Assembly (NCBI GenBank): GCA_943369525.1
Contig: CALRNL020000011.1
Location: 1-64,000 of the forward strand
Direction: 5' to 3'
Length of the DNA: 64,000 nucleotides
From: BAIKAL-G1 sp943369525
GTDB taxonomy: Bacteria > Cyanobacteriota > Cyanobacteriia > PCC-6307 > Cyanobiaceae
A program made the position numbers and the translations under genes. The number at the start of each line of letters is the position of its first letter. Within the stretch, counting starts at the first letter, position 1. This document shows, piece by piece, positions 1-9,312 of this stretch. Under the pieces are notes generated by a model. The model worked only from the letters and a program-made list of their open reading frames with translations. It ran no database searches and had not been told where the DNA came from.

Positions 1-1
1 A

Positions 2-97
2 GAACAGCACCGAATCGAGTACAACGTCTACAGACCGCATTCGGCTCTCCAGGGGCATACGCCCCTGGAGGTCATCCAGCAATGGAAGGCGGCCTGA
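2..97 (+). mobile_element. IS3-family transposase, C-terminal end (cut by window edge)
   Basis: Reading from base 2 gives the last 31 codons of an integrase-type transposase, ending in TGA at 95-97. The stretch contains RIEYNVYRPHSALQGHTPLE, which matches the typical C-terminal YNxxRPHSAL-G-TPxE block of IS3/IS407-group DDE transposases. The rest of the element lies outside the window. Its terminal inverted repeat should fall shortly after 97, but it cannot be recognised without the left end. It lies directly downstream of the 3' end of the arsS gene, so the insertion may have cut away former neighbours of arsS. Confidence 0.8.
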
Positions 98-175
98 TCA
101 ACCCACTAGCTCTCATAAGGACTGGAGCAGCAAGGGGGGTCACGTCACACCCGCGCCCAAACGGACCAAGGGGAT

Positions 176-1261
<1,086 letters not shown>

Positions 1262-1487
1262 AGGGGCAAGGGATCGGCCAGCTCGGCCGTACGGGCGAAC
1301 GGGAACAGGGGAAGCGCCCCTGGGCCAGGGCCAGGGGGCTGGAGGCGGCGCCAAGGCCAGACCCCAGGGTCCTTGCGAGTTTGGCGGGTTGCCAAGGGCG
1401 GCGGCCGAAGGGCCTGGCTCCCTAAGCCGCCAAGCCCCTCCTGGGGCGGCCAAACCAGCCAGGGCCAAGCGAGTGGCCAGGGGAGCG

Positions 1488-3137
1488 TTAGGCGAGCCGG
1501 GGCAAGCTGGCCCAGTCGGCAGCATTCACCAGCGGGAAGAGGCCATCCTCCGCCTGGACCGCGGCCAGCCAGGCGGGGGGCGGTTCGCTGCCGGCGTCGA
1601 TCGATGCCATCAGGCGCCAGTAGCGCTCCAGGTGGCGATGGATCCGCTCCCGCGCCAGGTCGGTGGTGGTACCGGCCCGCAGGATGAAGCTCCAGTCGGA
1701 GCTTTGGGCGAGCAGCAACTCCCGGGCCGCCTGGTTCAGCAGGTCCCGGGCCCGGGTGCTTCCCACGCCCCGGTTGACCTGCTCGACCATCACGGTGGAG
1801 GCCCGGTGCCACTCCGGCACCACCCAGGCATTGCTGTCGTTCAGCCAATAGTTGTGGTAGCCGCCCTGGCCCCAGCTCGAGGGCGACGGTTGGCAGACCT
1901 GCAGGGCGTCGCCGCGGCTGAGGGTTTCGCGCAGGGTCACCAGGCTGACGCCGCTGCCGGCCGCCTGGCGGAACAGGGCCTGCAGGAACTGGGGGCCTTC
2001 GTACCACCAATGGCCAAACAATTCGGCATCAAAGGGGGCTACCAGCAGGGGACGCCGGGCCATGGCGCCGGCCAGCCCCGCCAGTTGGGCGGCCCGGCCG
2101 GCCAGGTAATCAGCGGCGTGGTCGGCGGCGAGGGCGCTGGCGGCGGCGGGGTCGTAGGGCTGCTTGCCATCCAGGGGGCAATCCGGGCCGCTGACCCGGT
2201 GCAACTTCAGGCCCAGGGGCCGGGGGCAGCCAATGCCGGCAGCCGCCAGGCCTGGGGCATCGAGATCCCAGCCCAGATCCCGGTGAAATTCCCGGTAGGG
2301 CGCCTGTCCCGGATAGCCATCGCGGGCACTCCAGACCGGCAGGGTGGCCTCGCTATCGCGGCCAAAGAAGGCCATGCCCGCAGGCGAGCAAATCGGCGCA
2401 TAGACCCCATAGCGGGGCCTGGGCAGGCCATGGAGCAGGCCATGGCCATCGAGCACGGCGTAGCGCAGGCCGCAGGCCACCAACAGTTGGTCGAGGCCTT
2501 CGTAGTAGGCACATTCCGGCAGCCAGATCCCCTGGGGGCGCACCCCCAGCAGCCGCTCATGCTCCCGCACTGCCGTGAGTAGCTGGGCGCGCACGGCCTC
2601 GGGCCGATTGCGCAGCAGGGGCAGGTATCCGTGGGTGGCGGCGCAGGTGAGCAGGTCGAGCACCCCCTGCTCCTGCAGGCGCCGGAAGCGGGGCATCAGG
2701 TCGCCACCGCAGGCCCGCCAGCTCGCCTGGGTCTGGGCCAGCTGGCGGGCCAGATCGCTACTGGCCAGGGCGTAGGGGGAGGGGGCCTGATCGAGCAGGT
2801 GCAGCCGCACGGCCAGCCAGGGGCCGAAGCGCTCGGCCAGCAGGGGACTACTCAGCAGCGAGAGCAGGGTGGGCGAAAGTCCCAGGCTCAGCCGGGGCCG
2901 TTGGCGGGGATCGGCCGCCGCCGCCTCAAGGGCGTCGAGCAGGGGCAGGTAACACTCGAGCAGGGCCTGGAAATACCAGTCCTCCTCCAGGGAGCCCGGC
3001 TCGCTGGAATGGACGTAGGGGAGGTGGGCATGCAGCACCAGGGCCAGGTCACCCCCGGCTGGTGCTCCCACGGGACGGTCGGCAGACGCGGGAGTGAAGC
3101 TGGCCTGGTCGCCGGCAGCCAAGACCCTACCCCGCAT
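1488..3137 (-). CDS. GH57 family 1,4-alpha-glucan branching enzyme (AmgA/DUF1957 type)
   Basis: Glycoside hydrolase family 57 protein of 549 aa. It opens with the GH57 strand LALVLHAHLPYVHS. The nucleophile region WLPECAYYEGLDQLL supplies the catalytic Glu, and APFDAELFGHWWYEGP supplies the acid/base Asp. The C-terminal part matches the DUF1957 helical domain (SDWSFILRAGTTTDLAR). Members form alpha-1,6 branches in glycogen. The frame is open far upstream, but the ATG at 3137 is the last start before homologous sequence and leaves room for the divergent NYN gene. Together with glgP at 44.6 kb it belongs to glycogen metabolism. Confidence 0.88.
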   Translation of the reverse strand: MRGRVLAAGDQASFTPASADRPVGAPAGGDLALVLHAHLPYVHSSEPGSLEEDWYFQALLECYLPLLDALEAAAADPRQRPRLSLGLSPTLLSLLSSPLLAERFGPWLAVRLHLLDQAPSPYALASSDLARQLAQTQASWRACGGDLMPRFRRLQEQGVLDLLTCAATHGYLPLLRNRPEAVRAQLLTAVREHERLLGVRPQGIWLPECAYYEGLDQLLVACGLRYAVLDGHGLLHGLPRPRYGVYAPICSPAGMAFFGRDSEATLPVWSARDGYPGQAPYREFHRDLGWDLDAPGLAAAGIGCPRPLGLKLHRVSGPDCPLDGKQPYDPAAASALAADHAADYLAGRAAQLAGLAGAMARRPLLVAPFDAELFGHWWYEGPQFLQALFRQAAGSGVSLVTLRETLSRGDALQVCQPSPSSWGQGGYHNYWLNDSNAWVVPEWHRASTVMVEQVNRGVGSTRARDLLNQAARELLLAQSSDWSFILRAGTTTDLARERIHRHLERYWRLMASIDAGSEPPPAWLAAVQAEDGLFPLVNAADWASLPRLA

Positions 3138-3188
3138 TGGGTTCACTCTAGGCGCTACTCCTAGGCTGGTCCAATCAGACGGGGCGCC

Positions 3189-3725
3189 ATGCAGCTGGCC
3201 TTGGCGGTTGACGGGCACAGCATGTTTTACACCCAGCAAAAACTGGGCTGGTTCTTTGACCCGCGGCGGCTGATGGAGTTGGCCTCCTCCCAGAGCGACC
3301 TGGAGGTGGGCAGCGCCTTTTGGTACCTGGGCCTGAAGGACAGCACCGACCAGCGACCCTTCCGCGATGCCCTCACCAGCCTGGGCTTCAGCGTGCGCAC
3401 CAAGCCCCTGCGCGAATTCGGCCAGGACCCGGAGCAACGCCACTACGCCCGGGCCAACCTGGAGGTGGAAATCGCCCTCGACCTGATGGCCGTCGCGGGC
3501 CGCACCGACGTGGTCTGGCTGTTGAGTGGCAGCCGCGATCTGGAGCGCACGGTGGAGGTGTTGCGGGCCCGGGGCCTCAAAATCGTGCTGATCAACGCCG
3601 ATGGCATGGTGCCGCGGGAGCTGCGCAATGCGGTGGACCGCTTCTGGGACCTGGCCAGCCTCCGGCCCCAACTGGAACGGTCCGAGGCCCTGCAGGCGCC
3701 GGTGTTCAGCCGCAACACCCCCTAG
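3189..3725 (+). CDS. NYN domain (LabA/DUF88-like) protein
   Basis: A 178-aa protein of the NYN/PIN-like nuclease fold. The N-terminal strand LALAVDGHSMFY carries the first acidic residue, EVEIALDLM carries a second, and WLLSGSRDLERTVEVLRARG corresponds to the usual SGDSDF strand. Here the D-x-D part reads SGSRD, and the usual Asn after the first Asp-Gly is His, so RNase activity is uncertain. It is transcribed away from the GH57 gene and ends 37 bases before leuA. Family members in cyanobacteria include LabA, which affects clock output, but nothing here ties this protein to that role. Confidence 0.8.
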   Translation: MQLALAVDGHSMFYTQQKLGWFFDPRRLMELASSQSDLEVGSAFWYLGLKDSTDQRPFRDALTSLGFSVRTKPLREFGQDPEQRHYARANLEVEIALDLMAVAGRTDVVWLLSGSRDLERTVEVLRARGLKIVLINADGMVPRELRNAVDRFWDLASLRPQLERSEALQAPVFSRNTP

Positions 3726-3762
3726 ACTGGCCCCAACTCATACTCATTCCGACTTTTGTCCC

Positions 3763-5388
3763 ATGGCCCGCGATCCCGGCCGGGTATTGATCTTCGATAC
3801 CACCCTGCGCGATGGGGAGCAGTCCCCTGGCGCCAGCCTCAACCTCGAAGAGAAGCTGGCGATCGCCCAGCAGCTCGCCCGCCTCAAGGTGGACATCATC
3901 GAAGCGGGCTTCCCCTTTGCCAGCCCCGGTGATTTCAACGCCGTGCAGCGCATTGCCGGCAGCGTCGGCACGGCCGATGGGCCGGTGATCTGCGGCCTAG
4001 CGCGGGCCGCCAAGGGCGACATCAAGGCCTGCGCCGACGCCGTGGCCCCGGCCGAGCGGCGCCGCATCCACACCTTTATTGCCACCAGCGACATCCACCT
4101 CGAGCACAAACTGCGCAAAACCCGCAACGAGGTCTTGCAGATTGCAGGCGAGATGGTGGCCTATGCCCGCTCCTTCGTTGAGGACGTGGAGTTTTCCTGT
4201 GAAGATGCCGGCCGTTCCGATCCCGAATTCCTCTATCCGGTGATTGAGGCGGCGATCGCCGCTGGCGCCAGCACGATCAACATCCCCGACACCGTGGGCT
4301 ACACCACCCCGGCCGAATTTGGCGCCCTGATCAAGGGCATCAATGAGCATGTGCCCAACATCGAGCAGGCGGTGATCTCCGTCCATGGTCACAACGACCT
4401 GGGCCTGGCCGTCGCCAATTTCCTAGAGGCCGTTAAAAACGGCGCCCGCCAGCTCGAATGCACGATCAACGGCATCGGTGAACGGGCCGGCAATGCCTCG
4501 CTCGAAGAGTTGGTGATGGCGTTGTATGTGCGGCGCAGCTACTTCAATCCCTTCCTGGGAAGGCCCGCCGACAGCAGCGAGCCAATCACGGCCATTCGCA
4601 CCGAGGAGATCTACAAAACCTCACGGCTGGTGTCGAACCTCACCGGCATGGCCGTGCAGCCGAATAAGGCGATCGTGGGGGCCAATGCCTTTGCCCATGA
4701 ATCAGGCATTCACCAAGATGGCGTGCTTAAAAATCGTCTCACCTACGAGATCATCGACGCCCGCACGATTGGCCTGGCCGATAACCGTATTTCCCTGGGC
4801 AAGCTCTCGGGCCGGAGCGCCTTCCGCGCCCGCCTTGAGGAGCTCGGCTACAGCCTGGAGCGCCAGGATCTCGATGACGCCTTTGCCCGCTTCAAGGAAC
4901 TGGCCGACCGCAAACGCGAGATCAGCGATCGCGACCTCGAGGCCATTGTCAGCGAGCAGGTGCAGCAGCAGGCGGAAGCCCGCTTTAGCCTCAAATGGGT
5001 GCAAGTGAGCACCGGCACCAACCTCCAGCCCACCGCCACGGTCACCCTGGTCGACAGCGAGGGTGGCGAACGCACCGAGGCCTCGATTGGTACCGGCCCC
5101 GTCGATGCGGTCTGCCAGGCCCTCAACCGGCTCGCCCAGGTTCCCAATGAGCTGGTGGAATTTTCGGTGAAATCGGTCACCGAAGGAATTGACGCCATGG
5201 GCGAAGTCACGATCCGGCTGCGCCGGGACGGGGTGCTCTATTCCGGCCATGCCGCCGACACCGACATCGTCGTGGCGGCCGGCCAGGCCTTTGTGAATGC
5301 CCTCAACCGGCTGGTGGCCGGCAGCCAACGCACACCGCTGCATCCCCAACTGGCGCCCCTGCCCCAGGCCGAGCTGCCGCGGCTATGA
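3763..5388 (+). CDS. leuA: 2-isopropylmalate synthase
   Basis: First committed enzyme of leucine synthesis, condensing acetyl-CoA with 2-oxoisovalerate. The HMGL-like TIM barrel starts with LIFDTTLRDGEQSPG (metal ligand Asp in TTLRDGEQ). It contains VSVHGHNDLGLAVAN with the HxH metal motif, and NGIGERAGNASLEE. The C-terminal LeuA regulatory domain (about residues 395-520) carries the leucine-feedback region. At 541 aa it has the normal bacterial length. The ATG at 3763 was chosen because homology begins immediately after it. The stop overlaps the start of the next gene (ATGA). Confidence 0.96.
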   Translation: MARDPGRVLIFDTTLRDGEQSPGASLNLEEKLAIAQQLARLKVDIIEAGFPFASPGDFNAVQRIAGSVGTADGPVICGLARAAKGDIKACADAVAPAERRRIHTFIATSDIHLEHKLRKTRNEVLQIAGEMVAYARSFVEDVEFSCEDAGRSDPEFLYPVIEAAIAAGASTINIPDTVGYTTPAEFGALIKGINEHVPNIEQAVISVHGHNDLGLAVANFLEAVKNGARQLECTINGIGERAGNASLEELVMALYVRRSYFNPFLGRPADSSEPITAIRTEEIYKTSRLVSNLTGMAVQPNKAIVGANAFAHESGIHQDGVLKNRLTYEIIDARTIGLADNRISLGKLSGRSAFRARLEELGYSLERQDLDDAFARFKELADRKREISDRDLEAIVSEQVQQQAEARFSLKWVQVSTGTNLQPTATVTLVDSEGGERTEASIGTGPVDAVCQALNRLAQVPNELVEFSVKSVTEGIDAMGEVTIRLRRDGVLYSGHAADTDIVVAAGQAFVNALNRLVAGSQRTPLHPQLAPLPQAELPRL

Positions 5389-6329
5389 GCAAGGCGGCAG
5401 CAAGCATCAAAGGCCGCCCCTCCGGGCCGAGCGGGGGGAGCCCAGCCCTTGGGCGCGGCCAGGCCCGGAGTCCCCAGTCAAGGGGCCCAATCCCCCAACG
5501 GCCCAAGGCCACCGGCCTGGCCCAGGCCCTGCAGTTGGCCCTGCTGCTGGTCGTGGCCCTGGCGATGCTGCTGCCCCTGATTTGGCTGGTGAGCACCTCC
5601 CTCAAGGGCCCGGCCGAGGACATCTTCACCAGCCCCCCGGCCCTGCTGCCCAGCCAGCCCAGCCTGGAGGCCTATCGGCGGTTGTTCACGGATAACCCGA
5701 TGCTGGGGTACATCCTCAACAGCACGATTGTCAGCGGCATCGCCGTGGTCGCCAACCTGCTGTTCTGCTCCCTGGCGGCCTATCCCCTGGCCAGGATGCG
5801 CTTTGCCGGCCGGGGCATGGTGCTGGCCCTGGTGGTGGCCACGATCCTGATTCCGTTTCAGGTGGTGATGATTCCGCTCTATCTATTGATGGTGCAACTG
5901 GGCCTGCGCAATACCTTGCTGGCCCTGATCCTGCCCCAGGCTGCCACGGCCTTTGGCATCTTTTTATTGCGTCAGAGTTTTGCCGGGGTGCCGGCCGAAC
6001 TCGAGGAGGCGGCCCGCATCGATGGCTGCACCCCCCTGGGCGAATGGTGGAACGTGATGGTTCCCGCGGCCCGGGCCGATCTGATCACCCTGGCGATGTT
6101 TGTGTTCATCGGCACCTGGAGCGACTTCCTCTGGCCCCTGGTGATCCTCGATGACCCCAAGCTCTACACCCTGCCCCTGGGATTACAGCAACTAGCCAGC
6201 AGTTTCTCCCTTGACTGGCGCCTGGTGGCGGCCGGATCGGTGGTCTCGATCCTGCCGGTGCTGGCGGTGTTCATTGGCTTACAGCGCTACATCCTGCCCA
6301 GCGCCTCCGGGGATGCCGTCAAGGGCTGA
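5385..6329 (+). CDS. Carbohydrate ABC transporter permease (MalG/AraQ type)
   Basis: Inner-membrane permease of 314 aa. A Pro/Arg/Ser-rich N-terminus of about 45 residues precedes six predicted membrane helices, the first being LALLLVVALAMLLPLIWLV. The EAA loop that docks the ATPase reads ELEEAARIDGCTPLGEWWNV. The protein resembles the second permease of sugar or compatible-solute importers (MalG, GgtD). No partner permease, ATPase or binding protein is adjacent, so its complex must be encoded elsewhere. It is translationally coupled to leuA through a 4-base overlap, although the two have no obvious shared pathway. Confidence 0.85.
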   Translation: MSKAAASIKGRPSGPSGGSPALGRGQARSPQSRGPIPQRPKATGLAQALQLALLLVVALAMLLPLIWLVSTSLKGPAEDIFTSPPALLPSQPSLEAYRRLFTDNPMLGYILNSTIVSGIAVVANLLFCSLAAYPLARMRFAGRGMVLALVVATILIPFQVVMIPLYLLMVQLGLRNTLLALILPQAATAFGIFLLRQSFAGVPAELEEAARIDGCTPLGEWWNVMVPAARADLITLAMFVFIGTWSDFLWPLVILDDPKLYTLPLGLQQLASSFSLDWRLVAAGSVVSILPVLAVFIGLQRYILPSASGDAVKG

Positions 6330-6364
6330 ACCGGCCCCAGCTCCGGCAACCTGGGGCCGGTTCA
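6327..6364. terminator. Convergent hairpin between permease and isomerase genes
   Basis: A perfect 14-bp inverted repeat (TGAACCGGCCCCAG at 6327-6340, CTGGGGCCGGTTCA at 6351-6364) with a 10-base loop. The left arm begins with the TGA stop of the plus-strand permease, and the right arm ends with the reverse-complement TGA of the minus-strand isomerase. No T-run follows on either side, so it may block read-through as a bidirectional stem rather than as a classical intrinsic terminator. Confidence 0.65.
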
Positions 6365-7246
6365 GGGGGCTAGGTCCGGGCTCCAGGAGCCCAATTGCTG
6401 CCGCAACCAGAGCGCCATGGCCGTGTTGATCTCCAGCAGATCGGCCACCGGCTGGTTGGTGAAGGGCAGGGTGGGCAGGTAGCCATCGGGGCCAAATTCG
6501 GGCGTGAGGGTGAGGGGCCGCGGTTGCTGATCGCCCAGTTGATTGGCTTGGTGCTTGGCCTGGCCTGCGGCGAACACCTGCCAGCAGGCCAGATGGGCCG
6601 CCAAAGCCTGGTGATGTTCCGGCGCGAAGGGATGGTTGACCTGGGGCCCCTGGGCATGGCCAATGCGGGCATGGATGTGGTCCACGTGGGCAGCCATGGC
6701 CTGGATCGGCGCCAACTCCGGGGTCATCAGCCGCTCGGCCACCACGCACCAGTGGCTGAGGTCGGCCGTGAGCCGCAGCCCCGGGAAGGCCGCCAGCCAG
6801 TCGGCCATGGCCCAGGGATTGGCCAGGCTGCGGGAGCGATGGGTTTCAAAACTCACTGCCAGGCCGCTGGCCTCGGCCAACGCCATCGCCCGGGGCCAGA
6901 ACCGTTCCTGCTGGCGCCAGCTCCAGCTGTCGCTACCGGTGATCACCGTCACCTTGAGCGGCGCCAGTCTCGAACAACCCTCAAGCTGCTGCTCCAGCTC
7001 GGCCAGCTGCTCGGCCACCCCGGCCGCCAGGTCGGGCACGTAGTCGCCGCCGGTAACCAGTTCCACCACCAAAGCCAAATCAGCCTGGCCCAGCTGGTCG
7101 GCGGCAGCCGCCAGGGGCCGATCGGCCAGCACCGGATGGCGCAGGTTCAGCTCCAGGCCATCGAAACCCCGGGCCCGGGCCCGGGCCATGGCGGCCTCCA
7201 GGCTTCCCTCGAAGCCCCAGAGACTGTGGAATAGCAGCAAATCCAT
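6362..7246 (-). CDS. Sugar phosphate isomerase/epimerase-like TIM-barrel protein
   Basis: AP endonuclease-family 2 / xylose isomerase-like barrel, 294 aa from the ATG at 7246. Visible barrel strands are FDGLELNLRHP, LKVTVITGSDSW, LAVSFETHRSRSLAN (metal-ligand Glu and His), LRLTADLSHWCVVAE (Asp and His ligands) and VDHIHARIGHAQGPQVNHP. The substrate cannot be deduced. An earlier in-frame start at 7321 would add 25 residues with no domain homology and would run through the candidate NtcA site, so 7246 is preferred. It is divergent from the guanidine operon and may share its control region. Confidence 0.78.
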   Translation of the reverse strand: MDLLLFHSLWGFEGSLEAAMARARARGFDGLELNLRHPVLADRPLAAAADQLGQADLALVVELVTGGDYVPDLAAGVAEQLAELEQQLEGCSRLAPLKVTVITGSDSWSWRQQERFWPRAMALAEASGLAVSFETHRSRSLANPWAMADWLAAFPGLRLTADLSHWCVVAERLMTPELAPIQAMAAHVDHIHARIGHAQGPQVNHPFAPEHHQALAAHLACWQVFAAGQAKHQANQLGDQQPRPLTLTPEFGPDGYLPTLPFTNQPVADLLEINTAMALWLRQQLGSWSPDLAP

Positions 7247-7307
7247 GGGCGAGACCGGGGCGGGAGGGTTGGCCAGGGCACTGTTGGCCGGGTGCAACGG
7301 GAGTTCG

Positions 7308-7321
7308 GTAACGACAGGCAC
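7308..7321 (+). promoter_or_regulatory. Candidate NtcA box for the guanidine operon
   Basis: GTAACGACAGGCAC fits the NtcA consensus GTA-N8-TAC with one mismatch. About 22 bases downstream lies GACCAT (7344-7349), a weak TAN3T-like -10. This geometry predicts a transcript start near 7356, a few bases before the riboswitch aptamer. Control by NtcA would be logical for a nitrogen-scavenging operon. The motif is short and degenerate, so this is inference. Confidence 0.35.
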
Positions 7322-7362
7322 AACTGGTCCAGGCCAGGGGCGAGACCATCCCTGGGCGGATA

Positions 7363-7499
7363 GCTGTTCCTAGGGTTCCGGCCGAGGGCATGCGGGCAAC
7401 CGGATGTGCTGGGTGACTGGTCCGAGAGGGACGCACCGATTGGGCCTGCCCCCAGGCAAGCCCAACCGGTGGCACGGAGGGATAAAAGCCCGGGAGACC
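7363..7499 (+). promoter_or_regulatory. Guanidine-I riboswitch (ykkC class)
   Basis: The leader contains the conserved ykkC blocks in the right order: CTAGGGTTCCG at 7370-7380, ACTGGTCCGAGAGG near 7416-7429, and CACGGAGGGATAAAAGCCCG around 7473-7492 followed by GGAGA. These are the ligand-binding core elements of the guanidine-I aptamer, which switches on guanidine detoxification or utilisation genes when guanidinium is bound (established). The element ends 25 bases before the gdmH start, so it may act on transcription read-through or on access to the start. It is direct sequence support for the guanidine assignment of the genes downstream. Confidence 0.93.
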
Positions 7500-7523
7500 G
7501 CCCCCCACAGCCCCCCTGCCTCC

Positions 7524-8714
7524 ATGACGGACGTCCCTGACGCTTCGAGCCCCTTTGAGCGGCGCCATCCCACCGAGGGGATGGCCGCCCTGGAGAAAGA
7601 ACGGGCCCTGCCCCTCACCGGTTGGCAACAGGAGGTTGACCAGGGCCTGCGCTATGGCCTGGAAGCGGCCGAAAGCATCGTCGATCGGCGCATCTCCACC
7701 TTCTCCCGTGGTGAATTGCCCCACTACGCGGGCATCAACACCTTCATGAAGGCCCCCTACATCGAGGATGTGCACCGGGTCGGTGACTTTGATGTGGCGA
7801 TCGTGGGCGTTCCCCACGACAGCGGCACCACCTATCGCCCCGGCACCCGCTTCGGTCCCCAGGGCATCCGCCGCATCTCAGCCCTCTACACGCCCTACAA
7901 CTACGAAATGGGCGTGGATCTGCGCGAGCAGATCAAGCTCTGTGATGTCGGCGACATCTTCACGATCCCGGCCAACAACGAGAAATCGTTTGACCAGATC
8001 TCCAAAGGCATCGCCCACGTGTTCTCCAGTGGCGCCTTCCCGATCATCCTGGGCGGCGACCATTCGATTGGCTTCCCCACCGTGCGCGGCGTTTGCCGCC
8101 ACTTGGGCGATAAGAAAGTGGGCATCATCCATTTCGATCGCCACGTCGACACCCAGGAGATCGACCTCGACGAACGGATGCACACCTGCCCCTGGTTCCA
8201 TGCCACCAACATGGCCAATGCCCCGGCCGAAAACCTGGTGCAACTGGGCATCGGCGGTTGGCAGGTGCCCCGCGAAGGGGTGAAGGTCTGCCGCGAACGG
8301 GGCACCAACGTGCTCACGGTGACCGACATCTGCGACATGGGCCTGGAGGCGGCCGCCAAATACGCGATCGAGCGGGCCACCGATGGCACCGATTGTGTGT
8401 ACATCTCCTTTGACATCGATTGCATCGATGCGGGCTTTGTGCCCGGCACCGGCTGGCCCGAACCGGGAGGCCTGCTGCCCCGGGAAGCCCTCAAGCTCCT
8501 GGAGTTGATCGTGCGCAACGTGCCGGTCTGCGGCCTCGAAGTTGTCGAAGTATCACCCCCCTATGACGTCAGTGACATGACCTCGCTGATGGCCACCCGG
8601 GTGATCTGCGACACCATGGCCCACCTGGTGGTGAGTGGTCAGTTACCCCGCAAATCGGCGCCGAGCTGGCTGTCGAAGGAGTGCAACATGGCCGTCGATC
8701 GCAAGTGGAGATAG
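7524..8714 (+). CDS. gdmH: Guanidine hydrolase (Ni-dependent, ureohydrolase family)
   Basis: A 396-aa arginase/agmatinase-fold enzyme whose close cyanobacterial relative (Synechocystis Sll1077) hydrolyses guanidine to urea and ammonium using nickel (established). Metal-site motifs are GGDHS (residues 177-181), FDRHVDT (204-210, where arginases usually have DAHxD) and SFDIDCIDAGFVPGTG. The long N-terminal extension before VAIVGVPHDSGTTYRPGTR, and the block GWPEPGGLLPREALKLL, are typical of this subgroup rather than of agmatinases. The ATG at 7524 lies just after the riboswitch. Two nickel-chaperone genes follow at once. It could have been called agmatinase by simple homology; the riboswitch and chaperones argue against that. 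Confidence 0.92.
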   Translation: MTDVPDASSPFERRHPTEGMAALEKERALPLTGWQQEVDQGLRYGLEAAESIVDRRISTFSRGELPHYAGINTFMKAPYIEDVHRVGDFDVAIVGVPHDSGTTYRPGTRFGPQGIRRISALYTPYNYEMGVDLREQIKLCDVGDIFTIPANNEKSFDQISKGIAHVFSSGAFPIILGGDHSIGFPTVRGVCRHLGDKKVGIIHFDRHVDTQEIDLDERMHTCPWFHATNMANAPAENLVQLGIGGWQVPREGVKVCRERGTNVLTVTDICDMGLEAAAKYAIERATDGTDCVYISFDIDCIDAGFVPGTGWPEPGGLLPREALKLLELIVRNVPVCGLEVVEVSPPYDVSDMTSLMATRVICDTMAHLVVSGQLPRKSAPSWLSKECNMAVDRKWR

Positions 8715-8717
8715 GCC

Positions 8718-9158
8718 ATGCATGAAGTCGACATGACCAAATGCTTGCTGCTGTCCCTGCAGGACTGGAAGCAGCAACACCAACCCCAGGTTCCCCAGGT
8801 TGGGGTGGTGCACCTGCAGGTGGGCGATTTCACTTGCGTTGAGCCGGATGCCCTGGTGTTCACCTGGGGGGCCCTGGTCAGCGGCACCTGGCTGGCCGGA
8901 TCGGAACTGCGGATCGAACGGACGCCCCTCCTGGCCCGCTGTCTCCCCTGCGGCGCCGATTACAGCCCCAGCCAAGGCCAGGCCTACCGCTCCCCCTGCT
9001 GTGACCATCCAATGGAGGAGATCCTCAGCGGCCGGGAGCTGCGGATCCGCTCAATCGAATACAGCCTGCCGGAGCAAGACACCAGCCCATCAACCGGGGC
9101 ATTGGCTTCGCCAGGCAAGCCCCAGGCCAGGGCCTTGATGGCTGGGGCCAGACCCTGA
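8718..9158 (+). CDS. ghaA: HypA-like nickel chaperone for guanidine hydrolase
   Basis: Starts with MHEVDMTKCLL, the conserved N-terminal Met-His-Glu nickel site of HypA. A zinc-ribbon region has CLPC, but the second pair is a vicinal Cys-Cys followed by Asp-His (SPCCDHP) in place of the usual CPxC. Body motifs VVHLQVGDFTCVEPDALVFTW also match HypA. It begins 3 bases after gdmH. No hydrogenase genes are present in the window, so it most likely loads nickel into GdmH, as described for the GhaA/GhaB pair. The last 35 residues are Pro/Ala/Gly-rich and unlike HypA. The ghaA symbol rests on context. Confidence 0.85.
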   Translation: MHEVDMTKCLLLSLQDWKQQHQPQVPQVGVVHLQVGDFTCVEPDALVFTWGALVSGTWLAGSELRIERTPLLARCLPCGADYSPSQGQAYRSPCCDHPMEEILSGRELRIRSIEYSLPEQDTSPSTGALASPGKPQARALMAGARP

Positions 9159-9312
9159 GTCGATGCCCGAACCCGGCCAGGGCGATCGCTGGGCACCGCA
9201 GCGGCGCCATTGGGCCAGCTAACCCGCCAGAGGGGGCCATTCCCCTGCCCTTCGATCACTTGATTCCTGCGTCTTGTTTCTATCCCAACAACCGCCAGTT
9301 GCCTGAATTGCC

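Noticed and set aside
7524..8714. Agmatinase (speB) as the name for the ureohydrolase
   Set aside because: The long N-terminal part, the FDRHVD variant of the metal motif, the nickel chaperones and the guanidine-I riboswitch all point to guanidine hydrolase.
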